Source: Latilactobacillus curvatus JCM 1096 = DSM 20019 (GTDB lineage Bacteria > Bacillota > Bacilli > Lactobacillales > Lactobacillaceae). Taken from it: DNA of 64,000 bases. Positions 56,122-64,000 of this stretch are shown in pieces. Numbering within the stretch: the stretch's first letter is position 1; every line of letters starts with the position of its first letter. The DNA lies in assembly GCF_004101845.1 (NCBI RefSeq), contig NZ_CP026116.1:1054001-1118000 (forward strand). Reading direction: 5' to 3'. The translations under genes and the position numbers were made by a program. The notes under the pieces were generated by a model. The model searched no databases, was not told the DNA's origin, and worked only from the letters and a program-made list of their open reading frames with translations.

Positions 56122-57552
56122 TTATCGTTTGTTCAATTCGGCCATCAACAAGTCATTGACAACTTTCGGATTAGCTTGACCCCGTGTTTCCTTCATAATC
56201 TTACCGACTAAGAACCCAACTGCGCGGTCTTTACCGTTCTTGAAATCATCAATTGATTGTTGGTTGTCATCTAAAATACCTGTGATGATTGGTGTCAACT
56301 TAGCAGGGTCTGATAATTGGACCATGCCTTTAGCTTCAACCCAGGCTTTTGGATCCGTGTCATTTTGGATAATTTCTTGGAAGACTTTCTTAGCAATCTT
56401 CGATGAAATAATCCCGTCTTTAATTAAATTGATCATTTGGGCTAAGTGGGCAGGTGTGAGGGCTGTTTCTTGAAGGTCAATTTGTTTGTCGTTCAAGTAA
56501 GCATTCACTTCACCCATCAACCAGTTAGAAACTTGTTTTGGTGCGGCGCCATCAGCAACAGCTGCTTCAAAGAAGTCAGACATTTCCTTGGTGTTCGTCA
56601 AGACACCCGCATCGTATTCAGGCAAGCCCAATTCATCCACATAGCGTGCACGCCGTTTAGCCGGCATTTCAGGCATATTGTCTTGAACTTCTTGTAACCA
56701 ATCATCACCAATGTGTAATGGTGGTAGATCTGGTTCTGGGAAATAACGATAGTCATCCGCACCGGTCTTAACCCGCATGAGGAATGTTTCGCCCGTTTTT
56801 TCGTCAAAACGACGGGTTTCAGGGCGCACTGTTTCGCCAGCAATCAAAAGTTGTGATTGACGCTTGATTTCATAAGCTAACCCCAAACGGACGTGATTAA
56901 AGGAGTTCAAGTTCTTCAATTCTGATTTCACACCATATTGCTTCGCACCGATTGGTCGCACAGAAATGTTAGTATCTACCCGCATTGAACCTTCTTCCAT
57001 CTTAACGTCAGATGCGCCAGTAAATTGAACAATTTGGCGTAACGTTTCAAGGTAAGCATAGGCTTCTTCAGGCGTTGACATATCAGGTTTTGAAACAATT
57101 TCAATCAAGGCAGTCCCTTGACGGTTTAAATCGACATATGAATAGCCGTCAGAGCCATGGGTATTCTTCCCGGCATCTTCTTCAACGTGCAATTCGGCAA
57201 TCCCGATTTGCTTTGCATGGCCATCGACTTCGACTTCGATATAGCCATCTTTACCAAGGGGTTGTTCGTATTGTGTGATTTGGTAAGCTTTTGGATTATC
57301 TGGATAGAAGTAATTCTTCCGGTCGAAATGCGTATCGCGCGCAATATCAGCGTGCAAGGCAGTCGCAACCATCATCCCAAGTGTGTATGCCCCTTTATTC
57401 AAGGTTGGCAATGTCCCAGGATAACCCCAGTCAATCACATTCGTGTTAGTATTCGGTTCTGCACCATAGTTTACAGGAGATGGACTGTACATTTTTGAAT
57501 TGGTTTTTAATTCAATATGCACTTCAAGTCCGATTGTTGTTTCGAAATTCAT
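56122..57552 (-). CDS. gatB: Asp/Glu-tRNA amidotransferase subunit B
   Basis: Subunit that binds tRNA and activates the acid in the GatCAB complex, which converts Glu-tRNA(Gln) and Asp-tRNA(Asn) to Gln- and Asn-forms. The N-terminus [20 protein letters not shown], the [18 protein letters not shown] segment and the C-terminal tail ([15 protein letters not shown]) are typical. 476 residues. Its ATG overlaps the gatA stop by one base. Confidence 0.97.
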   Translation of the reverse strand: MNFETTIGLEVHIELKTNSKMYSPSPVNYGAEPNTNTNVIDWGYPGTLPTLNKGAYTLGMMVATALHADIARDTHFDRKNYFYPDNPKAYQITQYEQPLGKDGYIEVEVDGHAKQIGIAELHVEEDAGKNTHGSDGYSYVDLNRQGTALIEIVSKPDMSTPEEAYAYLETLRQIVQFTGASDVKMEEGSMRVDTNISVRPIGAKQYGVKSELKNLNSFNHVRLGLAYEIKRQSQLLIAGETVRPETRRFDEKTGETFLMRVKTGADDYRYFPEPDLPPLHIGDDWLQEVQDNMPEMPAKRRARYVDELGLPEYDAGVLTNTKEMSDFFEAAVADGAAPKQVSNWLMGEVNAYLNDKQIDLQETALTPAHLAQMINLIKDGIISSKIAKKVFQEIIQNDTDPKAWVEAKGMVQLSDPAKLTPIITGILDDNQQSIDDFKNGKDRAVGFLVGKIMKETRGQANPKVVNDLLMAELNKR

Positions 57553-59018
57553 TAGGCTTTTCCTCCTTTGAAGCTTGGAACGTTCTTGTTAAATTGAGTT
57601 GCTTGTTCAAAGGCATAACCTGCGCGATAAACAGATTCTTCATCAAATGCTTTCCCAATAATTTGTAAACCAACTGGCATGCCATCTACTAAGCCGGCAG
57701 GCACTGACATTGCTGGTAAGCCAGCCATGTTAGCAGGAATTGTTAAGATATCGTTCATATACATTGTCACTGGATCTGATACTTTGCGACCCAAGTCAAA
57801 AGCGGTGGTTGGTGTTGTTGGTCCAACCACTAAGTCGTAGTCTGCGAAAACTTTTTCAAAGTCGCGCACGATTAATGTCCGCACTTGACCAGCCTTCTTG
57901 AAGTAAGCATCGTAAAAGCCTGATGAAAGGGCAAACGTCCCTAACATAATCCGCCGTTTCACTTCATCACCGAAACCTTCAGAACGTGATTTAACATACA
58001 CATCTTCAAGTGTCTTGGCTTCAGGTGAACGATAACCATAACGAATCCCGTCAAAACGTGACAAGTTAGATGAAGCTTCACTTGAAGCCATAATGTAGTA
58101 AGTTTGGACGGCATACTTAGAATTTGGCAAGCTGACTTCGTCAACGGTTGCCCCTAATGATTTCAAAGTTTCAATGGCTGTTTCGATTTGGGCTTTAACG
58201 CCTGGTTCGACACCTTCTGCCATGTATTCTTTGGCAACAGCAATCTTCATGCCTTTGATGTCACCATTTAAAGCGGCACGGAAATCAGGCACTGGGATAT
58301 CAGCACTCGTACTATCTTTTTCATCATGACCACTGATGGCTTGTAAAACAGTCGCATTATCAGCAACTGTCCGACTAAAGACCCCAACTTGATCAAGACT
58401 TGAAGCAAAAGCGATCGCACCCCAGCGTGACACACGACCGTATGTTGGTTTGATGCCGACAATCCCATTAAATGCAGCTGGTTGGCGAATTGAGCCACCC
58501 GTATCTGTCCCTAAAGAAGCAACGACTTCACCGGCCGCAACTGCTGCTGCAGAACCACCTGATGAACCACCAGGTACTTTGTCTAAGTTCCAAGGGTTCT
58601 TTGTCTTCTTGAAGGCTGATGTTTCTGTTGATGAACCCATTGCGAATTCATCCATGTTGTTTTTACCGATCACAATTGCATCTTTAGCTTTTAATTTTTC
58701 AACAACCGTTGCATCAAAAACCGGCGTGAAATTTTCAAGCATCTTGCTGGCAGCAGTAGTTGTTAAGCCATCTGTTAATAAGTTATCTTTAATCCCAATT
58801 GGCATCCCAGCTAATAAGTTATCTGCATCAATTGGTTGGGCGTCCACTTTGGCAGCCGCAGCTTGTGCACCAGCTTCATCGATTACTAAAAAAGCATCAA
58901 CTTGTGGTTCTCTCTTGTCAATTTCAGCAACTGTTTCAGTTACCAATTGGCTAGCAGTTAAGTCACCAGCCACTAATTTGGCATGGATACTTTGTAAATC
59001 TTCATATAAGTAGTTCAC
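57552..59018 (-). CDS. gatA: Asp/Glu-tRNA amidotransferase subunit A
   Basis: The glutaminase subunit, an amidase-signature enzyme of 488 residues. The Ser-cisSer-Lys triad can be placed: Lys in [11 protein letters not shown], cis-Ser in [14 protein letters not shown], nucleophile Ser in [14 protein letters not shown]. It lies two bases after gatC and overlaps gatB, so the three subunits are made together. Confidence 0.97.
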   Translation of the reverse strand: MNYLYEDLQSIHAKLVAGDLTASQLVTETVAEIDKREPQVDAFLVIDEAGAQAAAAKVDAQPIDADNLLAGMPIGIKDNLLTDGLTTTAASKMLENFTPVFDATVVEKLKAKDAIVIGKNNMDEFAMGSSTETSAFKKTKNPWNLDKVPGGSSGGSAAAVAAGEVVASLGTDTGGSIRQPAAFNGIVGIKPTYGRVSRWGAIAFASSLDQVGVFSRTVADNATVLQAISGHDEKDSTSADIPVPDFRAALNGDIKGMKIAVAKEYMAEGVEPGVKAQIETAIETLKSLGATVDEVSLPNSKYAVQTYYIMASSEASSNLSRFDGIRYGYRSPEAKTLEDVYVKSRSEGFGDEVKRRIMLGTFALSSGFYDAYFKKAGQVRTLIVRDFEKVFADYDLVVGPTTPTTAFDLGRKVSDPVTMYMNDILTIPANMAGLPAMSVPAGLVDGMPVGLQIIGKAFDEESVYRAGYAFEQATQFNKNVPSFKGGKA

Positions 59019-59020
59019 GG

Positions 59021-59317
59021 CTAGTCTTCCTCCTTATCCATAATGGCAGGGACTTTCAATAAGCCGTCCGCTGAATCTGGTGCATTCTTCATTAAAATCT
59101 CGCGATCTGTGCCAGCTTGAGCCACATCTTCGCGGACAATATTTTGAAGGTTATTCACGTGGGTCGTCACTGGGACACCCGTTGTATCAACTTTATTTAA
59201 TTCATCAGTCATTTTCATGATGTCTGCAAGTTGTTCAGTAAATTGTTCTAACTCAGCATCGCTAAAAGCTAGTTTTGAAAGTTCTGCGACATGCTGAACT
59301 TGTGTTTTATCAATCAT
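59021..59317 (-). CDS. gatC: Asp/Glu-tRNA amidotransferase subunit C
   Basis: A 98-residue scaffold subunit that wraps GatA and Gat[36 protein letters not shown] and the [19 protein letters not shown] tail are family signatures. First gene of gatCAB. Confidence 0.96.
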   Translation of the reverse strand: MIDKTQVQHVAELSKLAFSDAELEQFTEQLADIMKMTDELNKVDTTGVPVTTHVNNLQNIVREDVAQAGTDREILMKNAPDSADGLLKVPAIMDKEED

Positions 59318-59631
59318 GAGTAAACCCCTCTTCTAATTCTGTCACTTTTATCCATTCTGATTAATTTTACCATATATTAACGTATAAGAAAGTGACATCC
59401 CTTGGAATTTACCAGTTTTTCCTAATCTTTACCGGTTTCAGCAGATATTGAAATATATTTTTACTTTCTTTTTAAAAGCGTAATTGAATGTTATGCAATT
59501 CATTAGAAGACGATATGATTTATAAGAGTTTATCATAGATAAGCATTCGTTTAATATTATATACCGAGTACAGATAATAAGTTGTGAATAATGTACAAGA
59601 TTATCATTAACTTATAGATGAGTGTTATAAT
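59318..59631. other. Intergenic region between gatC and a secreted-protein gene
   Basis: This AT-rich stretch of 314 bases contains no gene I can support. It must hold the promoters of the diverging gatCAB and secreted-protein genes. On the gatC side TAAAAT at about 59366 on the minus strand is a possible -10. TATAAT lies only one base before the ATG at 59632, too close to serve that start. Confidence 0.5.
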
Positions 59632-60165
59632 ATGAAAATCAATATCTCGGAACACCTTGTAGCAGTAGCAGTTTTAAGTTTAATGGGTGGCATTGTCTTA
59701 CAAAGTACGACCGTTTCAGCAGCGGCCACTTCGGTTGGTGTAACTATCACTGGTGTAACACCTGGAATGGCCGCTAAAGCCAAAGAAGCAGCCGCAGAAC
59801 AAGCCGCTTTAGAAGAAGCATGGTTACAAACAGAAATCGATGACAGCGAACCTGTAGAAGTTACCGAAACAATTGGCGGTCAAACAACTCACTACTGGGA
59901 ATCAGCAGATGGCTCACGAAGCACAACTGCCCCCGCAGAAGTTCAAGACGAAACAGTAGCCGCACCGGAAGTAGCACCTGAACAATTTGAAGAAACAGCA
60001 GTTGAAGAAGACCAACCAGCCGAAAACTTCAAACCAATGCCTAAGAAACATGACATCGATCAAAAAGCAATTGCTTTCAAACAACTCACAACAGATTGGG
60101 CTAGCAATCAAATCATGTCATCATTGGAAGACTTAATCACTAAGGCTTTCCAACTTAACAAATAA
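59632..60165 (+). CDS. Secreted acidic protein of unknown function
   Basis: A 177-residue protein with a clear signal peptide (residues 1-31, cleavage likely after TTVSA). The mature part is acidic and Ala/Glu/Pro-rich (about residues 60-145), with no motif I know, and ends in a helical segment (IAFKQLTTDWASNQIMSSLEDLITKAF). No good ribosome site precedes the ATG. It lies in an accessory block between gatC and camS and is closed by the terminator at 60371. Confidence 0.68.
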   Translation: MKINISEHLVAVAVLSLMGGIVLQSTTVSAAATSVGVTITGVTPGMAAKAKEAAAEQAALEEAWLQTEIDDSEPVEVTETIGGQTTHYWESADGSRSTTAPAEVQDETVAAPEVAPEQFEETAVEEDQPAENFKPMPKKHDIDQKAIAFKQLTTDWASNQIMSSLEDLITKAFQLNK

Positions 60166-60370
60166 CACTCAGTATTAGCTAAGCGGCAAGTATCGTAACC
60201 AAGCGTCCCCAGTTTTGAGTAGTTTCAAAAGCAACACTCAATAGTCTGTCGGTGTAACTTACGGATTTACCCATACTAGAAGTTACTAAACTATTTAGAA
60301 TTGTTTTTTTCCTATTTTAAACGTTTATAACCACTCCACTGCTAAAATAATTTCATTAAAGTTTGATGCG

Positions 60371-60399
60371 TTCACCCAAAATTTTGGGTGAATTTTTTT
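60371..60399 (+). terminator. Terminator after the secreted-protein gene
   Basis: TTCACCCAAAA and TTTTGGGTGAA form a perfect 11-bp inverted repeat with no spacer, followed by T7; it lies 205 bases after the stop. Confidence 0.8.
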
Positions 60400-60594
60400 A
60401 TTGCTTAATTATTTTTCAAAAATAAGTCTAATTTTAATAGACATTTCACAACTTATTTCATGCTCATAAAAGAACCCAAACCTACTGATAGAAGCAACTT
60501 AATTGATTATCGGGCTGTATTATCGGTATCCAGTCTGAACTCCCTTCATGTAATTTTCATTTACGGCAGACTCTGGCTAGCCTGATTACAGCAG

Positions 60595-60612
60595 AACACC
60601 TCAATAGGTGTT
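60595..60612 (+). promoter_or_regulatory. Inverted repeat at the Rrf2 promoter, likely autoregulatory operator
   Basis: AACACCT-CAAT-AGGTGTT is a perfect 7-bp dyad whose right arm overlaps the -10-like TTATACT. It lies 36 bases before the Rrf2 start codon. Rrf2 repressors commonly bind such dyads at their own promoters. Confidence 0.6.
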
Positions 60613-60648
60613 ATACTCTTAATAACATCTTTTTAAAAGGAGTCTATC

Positions 60649-61098
60649 ATGAAAAAATCAGTCCGTTTAAGCAATGCCGTCCACCTGATGACCCTGATTG
60701 CTTTAAACCCGTTTGATAACCTTTCTAGTCAGCGCATTGCTAAAAGCATCAATACTAACCCCTCTTTTATTCGCCAAATCATGGGGCAACTTAAGACAGC
60801 TGGCCTATTGACGAGCGTTAAGGGCCATGCCGAACCCAAACTAACGAAAGCTCCTGACCAAATTTCGCTCTGTGATATCTATAAAGCCGTCGATGATACC
60901 CGGTTATTGAACATCGATACCCAAATTGATCCTAGTTGCGGCCCCGGACAAAATATTCAATTATCGCTTGCTACCTATTACGATCAAATCCAAGAAACTG
61001 CTGAACAGCAAATGCAAGCCATCAAACTAGCCGACATTATCGAACAATATCAACAACGTCTCGTTGAAAATCCAGAATTAAAACTTTACGAAAACTAA
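60649..61098 (+). CDS. Rrf2 family transcriptional regulator
   Basis: A 149-residue winged-helix regulator (VRLSNAVHLMTLIALNPFDNLSSQRIAKSINTNPSFIRQIMGQLKTAGLLTSVKG). It lacks the three-cysteine Fe-S cluster of IscR/NsrR; only Cys75 and Cys97 are present, so it is closer to the YwnA-like branch, which may sense thiol-reactive signals. AAGGAG lies eight bases before the ATG. It converges on the sirtuin gene. Confidence 0.9.
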   Translation: MKKSVRLSNAVHLMTLIALNPFDNLSSQRIAKSINTNPSFIRQIMGQLKTAGLLTSVKGHAEPKLTKAPDQISLCDIYKAVDDTRLLNIDTQIDPSCGPGQNIQLSLATYYDQIQETAEQQMQAIKLADIIEQYQQRLVENPELKLYEN

Positions 61099-61141
61099 CA
61101 CACAAAAAGGTTGGGTAAATTGCCCAACCTTTTTGTGTGTT
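61099..61141. terminator. Bidirectional terminator between Rrf2 and sirtuin genes
   Basis: ACACACAAAAAGGTTGGG pairs perfectly with its complement (loop TAAATTG), an 18-bp stem with internal A and T runs. Confidence 0.92.
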
Positions 61142-61299
61142 AATCCTCAGCGGATACCCGGCTGATGCCGCACTCTTTTCTTTTAAACGTGCTCTATCAG
61201 CCAACCGCTTCCGGTTAACCCTGAATGGCAAACAATCGCTAACCCGGTTATTCACCATTCTGTGTTAATCTTCAGCGGATACCCGGCTGATGCCGCACT
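61142..61299 (-). repeat. One and a half hairpin units overlapping the sirtuin 3' end
   Basis: On the minus strand AGTGCG occurs at 61294-61299 and 61169-61174, 125 bp apart. The first unit runs AGTGCG, arm ATCAGCC, CCGCT, GATTAACA, GAATGG...CCATTC, GGTTAACCGGAAGCGG, arm GGCTGAT, GCACGTTTAAAA. The second unit breaks off after GGATTAACA and passes into the terminator. The sirtuin stop codon (61265-61267) lies inside the first unit. Confidence 0.85.
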
Positions 61300-62047
61300 C
61301 TTTTAGATTTGCTAGTACCTTTACTAAGTCATACTTAACTGCAATACCGCGGTCCATTAATTCACGTGGCACAATCGCATCTTTGGGATTAACGGTGATA
61401 TATGTTGCTTGTGGATTTTGGTACGTCAGATTCATAAACGGTTCCTTAATAAACATCGGTGTCATCATACCCACACCTAGTTCTAAGTAGACCGTTTTTT
61501 TACCTTCAGCTTTTTGAATAAATTGACGATACTTTGCGTATTGCTTGTTGTAGTGCTGTCCTTCAAGGAATTCATAACCACGGACCCATTCCAACATTTC
61601 AGCACCACATTTAGGGCACCGCGGAATTAAGTTTTCGGGTAAATGGCCATTTTCAATTTGCGGAAATAATTGATCAACAACTGTCTGATTAGGATAGACT
61701 TGATCATGACATTTATCGGCACATTGAAAATAGGACCAGTCACCCTGAATCGTGGCGACATCTTTATCTGGAAAAGCTTTCGAGAATTGCACGTCTTGAT
61801 TCGTCGTTATCAAATCATAGTCTCTATCCTTTAAAATGGCTTTCAAGTCCTGATACGGTTGGTAAACTGGTTCATGTAAAACAAAATGAATTAAAGACAG
61901 CTTAAAGCCCCATAAATCGCCGGGATTATACCAATCAGGGCCAGCCGCAGCCGACATACCGGCTGCGCCTCCCACGATGACGTAGTCCGCCTCTTTAATC
62001 GTCGTAGCCATTTTTTGTAGTGTTGCTTGATAGTCTGAATTAGTCAT
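61265..62047 (-). CDS. SirTM-type (class M) sirtuin
   Basis: A 260-residue NAD-binding Sir2-fold protein. GGAAGMSAAAG at 26-36 is the NAD loop, TTNQDVQF at 81-88 holds the catalytic Asn/Asp region, and the zinc cysteines are 109, 113, 144 and 147 (CADKC, CPKC). The catalytic His of ordinary sirtuins (HG) is Gln101 here (IQG), the mark of the SirTM branch, which ADP-ribosylates a lipoyl carrier protein. The usual partners (macrodomain, GcvH-like, LplA-like) are not nearby. AAGGAG lies ten bases before the ATG, inside the remnant upstream. The last 11 codons come from a hairpin repeat. Confidence 0.85.
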   Translation of the reverse strand: MTNSDYQATLQKMATTIKEADYVIVGGAAGMSAAAGPDWYNPGDLWGFKLSLIHFVLHEPVYQPYQDLKAILKDRDYDLITTNQDVQFSKAFPDKDVATIQGDWSYFQCADKCHDQVYPNQTVVDQLFPQIENGHLPENLIPRCPKCGAEMLEWVRGYEFLEGQHYNKQYAKYRQFIQKAEGKKTVYLELGVGMMTPMFIKEPFMNLTYQNPQATYITVNPKDAIVPRELMDRGIAVKYDLVKVLANLKECGISRVSAED

Positions 62048-62349
62048 TTTTGAGGAGCTCCTTAAAATTATCATCGATTGATCCAGCAAGGCCGATTGAC
62101 CGTTGTTCAATGGCTGCGGGAATATTGATTTCGTGCGGTAAATTCAACGTGATGTAACGGTAACTTAGACTTTGCGCCACCAATTGCATGAGGAGCGCCT
62201 TAATTAACTGATTATTAGCACCAATTCCTAATTCCAGAATCACCACGTTTTGTGAACGATACTTTTGAACAAATGCGTTAAACTTAGCTTGTTGCTTTTG
62301 AATCATCGGCATTGTCTAGCCAATTCCGTGCTGTTTTAAACTCGTTCAT
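62040..62349 (-). pseudogene. Decayed sirtuin gene (internal deletion and frameshift)
   Basis: AAAGGAG precedes an ATG at 62349 that opens MNEFKTARNWLDNADD and stops six codons later. In another frame, from about 62312, the sequence reads MIQKQQAKFNAFVQKYRSQN and VVILELGIGANNQLIKALLM, which aligns with the C-terminal third of the neighbouring sirtuin (KYRQFIQK...VYLELGVGMMTPMFIKEPFM). So a tandem sirtuin has lost its middle, including the NAD loop, catalytic residues and zinc site. The end overlaps the intact sirtuin by eight bases and still supplies its ribosome site. Confidence 0.8.
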
Positions 62350-62365
62350 GATGCTCTCCTTTGGT

Positions 62366-62418
62366 GTAATAAATAAAATAACAACAATATGCGATATTGT
62401 TGTTATTTTATTTATTAC
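62366..62418. promoter_or_regulatory. Perfect 25-bp inverted repeat upstream of the sirtuin operon
   Basis: Two 25-base arms (GTAATAAATAAAATAACAAC plus AATAT, and its exact complement) are separated by GCG. The left end is two bases from the ribosome site of the decayed sirtuin gene. It has no downstream T run in an arrangement suited to termination of camS, which has its own terminator. It may be an operator or a 5' leader hairpin. Confidence 0.75.
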
Positions 62419-62440
62419 AACCACTGACTTTTAAAGGTCC

Positions 62441-62487
62441 AAAAAAATAGCGTCGACAACTGCGTTAGTTGTCGACGCTATTTTTTT
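62441..62487. terminator. Terminator of camS
   Basis: AAAAATAGCGTCGACAACT pairs perfectly with its complement (loop GCGTT), with A7 and T7 runs. Confidence 0.93.
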
Positions 62488-62490
62488 GCC

Positions 62491-62519
62491 TATCAGTCAT
62501 AACTGACTGTTGTCGCACT
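62491..62519 (-). repeat. Remnant half hairpin unit after camS
   Basis: On the minus strand AAAGAGTGCG follows the camS TAA after two bases, then ACAACAGTCAGTTATGACTG forms a small hairpin, but no GCACGTTT end follows; the camS terminator begins instead. It looks like the opening end of the repeat family only. Confidence 0.5.
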
Positions 62520-62525
62520 CTTTAA

Positions 62526-63656
62526 TTAATAACTCCCGAATACGTGGGTTGAGAACCTTTTACTGCCGGCTGCTCGGCCTACGTAAGCTTGCATCCCCTC
62601 TGCAGACGAGATTGAAATATCTAATGGAATATTTTGTGGTAAATATTTATCAGCAGCGGTTGCAATGTATTGTGTGAAACTCATGATTTCTGTTTCACTG
62701 TAGAATTGTGTATTAACGGTGATGTTCATCCCAGCCAATACACCATCTTCATAGTGTGCTTGAGCCGTGACACCACTCAAGTTCGGGAAGAAGGTTTGGA
62801 CTTGTTCTTTAAAACTAGTAAACGCGTCCGCATCACTTTGATTGACCGCTTTTTCATCATTAACGAGTGGGAAAACTTGGTTGGCTTGGTTCATTTTGTG
62901 CCATGAATCAATCGTTGTACTACCGTTTTTGCTGACCCCATAAGCGAAGAAGGTTCCGCCCACTAAACTATCCTTAGGCGCTTGTTTGTAAAGCCCCACC
63001 ACGATGGTTGTCTTACTCAAACCTTTTTTCTGCCGTAAACGCGTTAAGACCTTATTGGCCATTTGTTTACCTTGTTGCGCCATCATGGCACTAGAAATTT
63101 TGGTTTCAAAAGTAGCACCATATTGTTCCTTGGTATAGTAATCCACTTGATTCATCCCAAGACCAATACTCATCCCTTCAAGCGCACCATCTGCCCCTAA
63201 GAAGTCTTGTTCTAAGATTTGTTGGAGATACAGTGGATTCCGCTTATCCGGTTCTTTTTCACCATTATCTTCTGGATTTAAGCCAAGTGTATTATCTTTT
63301 GATTGACGTGCCAACCATTTTTGCGCTTCCGCCGTTTTGATGGTTTGACCTTCTTGGTAGAGGTATTTATCAGTAGGGAATTGTTTTTTAGAAATGTTTA
63401 ATAAGCCACTTTCCAAACTCTTCACATCAAATGCCGTGTTACTTTGTTGTGTGGTTAATCCACGTGTCTGACTTGTCTTGTATTGGTTATTATCAATAAC
63501 CCCTTCATACATGCTGTCAGTCACTTTCCCGGTCGTTTGTAGCTTTTTAGTCGACTTAGTTGATGATGACGAACTCGAATTGCTTTGTAAACTTGTACAA
63601 CCTGCCAACAATAAAACCGTTGCGGCTGCAACTACCCATAATTTATACTTTGCCAC
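62526..63656 (-). CDS. camS: CamS family sex-pheromone-precursor lipoprotein
   Basis: A 376-residue lipoprotein with lipobox LLLAGC (lipid Cys20) after a basic N-terminus. The long C-terminal domain (VLTRLRQKKGLSKTTIVVGLYKQAPKDSLVGG and LDISISSAEGMQAYVGRAAG) is the CamS domain; in enterococci and staphylococci the signal peptide yields a small pheromone. A Ser-rich linker follows the lipid Cys. It lies 36 bases after ligA, the usual Firmicute order. Confidence 0.93.
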   Translation of the reverse strand: MAKYKLWVVAAATVLLLAGCTSLQSNSSSSSSTKSTKKLQTTGKVTDSMYEGVIDNNQYKTSQTRGLTTQQSNTAFDVKSLESGLLNISKKQFPTDKYLYQEGQTIKTAEAQKWLARQSKDNTLGLNPEDNGEKEPDKRNPLYLQQILEQDFLGADGALEGMSIGLGMNQVDYYTKEQYGATFETKISSAMMAQQGKQMANKVLTRLRQKKGLSKTTIVVGLYKQAPKDSLVGGTFFAYGVSKNGSTTIDSWHKMNQANQVFPLVNDEKAVNQSDADAFTSFKEQVQTFFPNLSGVTAQAHYEDGVLAGMNITVNTQFYSETEIMSFTQYIATAADKYLPQNIPLDISISSAEGMQAYVGRAAGSKRFSTHVFGSY

Positions 63657-63692
63657 TGAAAATGGCCTCCTTATAAGTCCTAATTGATTCGC

Positions 63693-64000
<308 letters not shown>

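Larger units (their letters stand above)
60166..60648. other. Intergenic region before the Rrf2 gene
   Basis: It holds the terminator at 60371 and, at its end, the Rrf2 promoter/operator at 60595. The rest (60166-60365 and 60405-60590) shows no convincing ORF or RNA fold. Confidence 0.5.

Noticed and set aside
56100-57550. Several plus-strand ORFs opposite gatB and gatA
   Set aside because: They lie entirely within well-supported genes on the other strand and lack ribosome sites.
59914-60111. Cys-rich minus-strand ORF opposite the secreted protein gene
   Set aside because: A shadow of the acidic coding frame on the other strand, without a start signal.

Overview
The window looks like a chromosomal segment of a low-GC lactic acid bacterium, most consistent with the Latilactobacillus sakei/curvatus group. 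This is inferred from gene content, not from a search: a mevalonate operon, an ISLsa1-like IS30 element, a SigH-type competence sigma factor next to a ComK-like gene, and the Firmicute block ligA-camS-gatCAB-dagK-rlmCD.

Layout. 1-2.1 kb: end of a nucleoside deoxyribosyltransferase gene, one complete IS30-family element, and a gene-poor stretch with a possible small minus-strand transcript. 2.1-5.8 kb: thiolase-mvaA-mvaS operon (acetyl-CoA to mevalonate). 5.9-8.5 kb: small DUF1659/DUF2922 pair, a membrane HExxH protein and a TIM-barrel protein. 8.6-10.8 kb: glutamine-type ABC transporter. 11-12.4 kb: deformylase-like protein and galU. 12.6-14.2 kb: ComK-like protein and SigH. 14.2-28.8 kb: a Wzx/Wzy-type exopolysaccharide operon read leftward (LCP ligase, Wzz, tyrosine kinase, priming transferase, five further glycosyltransferases, Wzy, Wzx, rmlACBD) with a markedly AT-rich core. 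29-36 kb: YihY, map, flavodoxin, a GtrA-GtrA-GtrB glycosylation set, UDP-GlcNAc 2-epimerase and a TetR regulator. 36-42.4 kb: M29 aminopeptidase, VIT and SMR transporters, class II aldolase, tRNA-Arg and a niacin uptake pair (niaR-niaP). 42.9-45.4 kb: beta-glucoside PTS IIA, DUF3284 and GH1 genes behind a cre-containing promoter. 45.5-53.1 kb: DEAD helicase, oxidoreductase, GH25-like protein, stomatin, alpha/beta hydrolase and PTS IIC. 53.6-64 kb: rlmCD, dagK, gatBAC, then an accessory insert (secreted protein, Rrf2 regulator, SirTM-type sirtuin plus a decayed sirtuin), camS and the end of ligA.

The most unusual feature is a dispersed family of intergenic hairpin units found at seven loci (near 8.6, 31.8, 34.1, 42.5, 53.2, 61.2 and 62.5 kb). 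Each unit reads AGTGCG - arm - variable centre - complementary arm - GCACGTTT in the direction of the upstream gene. Units occur singly or as two to three tandem copies of about 121-127 bp. At four loci they begin at the base after the stop codon, and at six of the seven loci an intrinsic terminator follows. The arm sequences differ between loci, but both halves change together, so pairing is kept. This looks like a structured 3'-UTR element rather than ordinary spacer DNA.

Gene names rest on recognisable motifs; no database search was possible.
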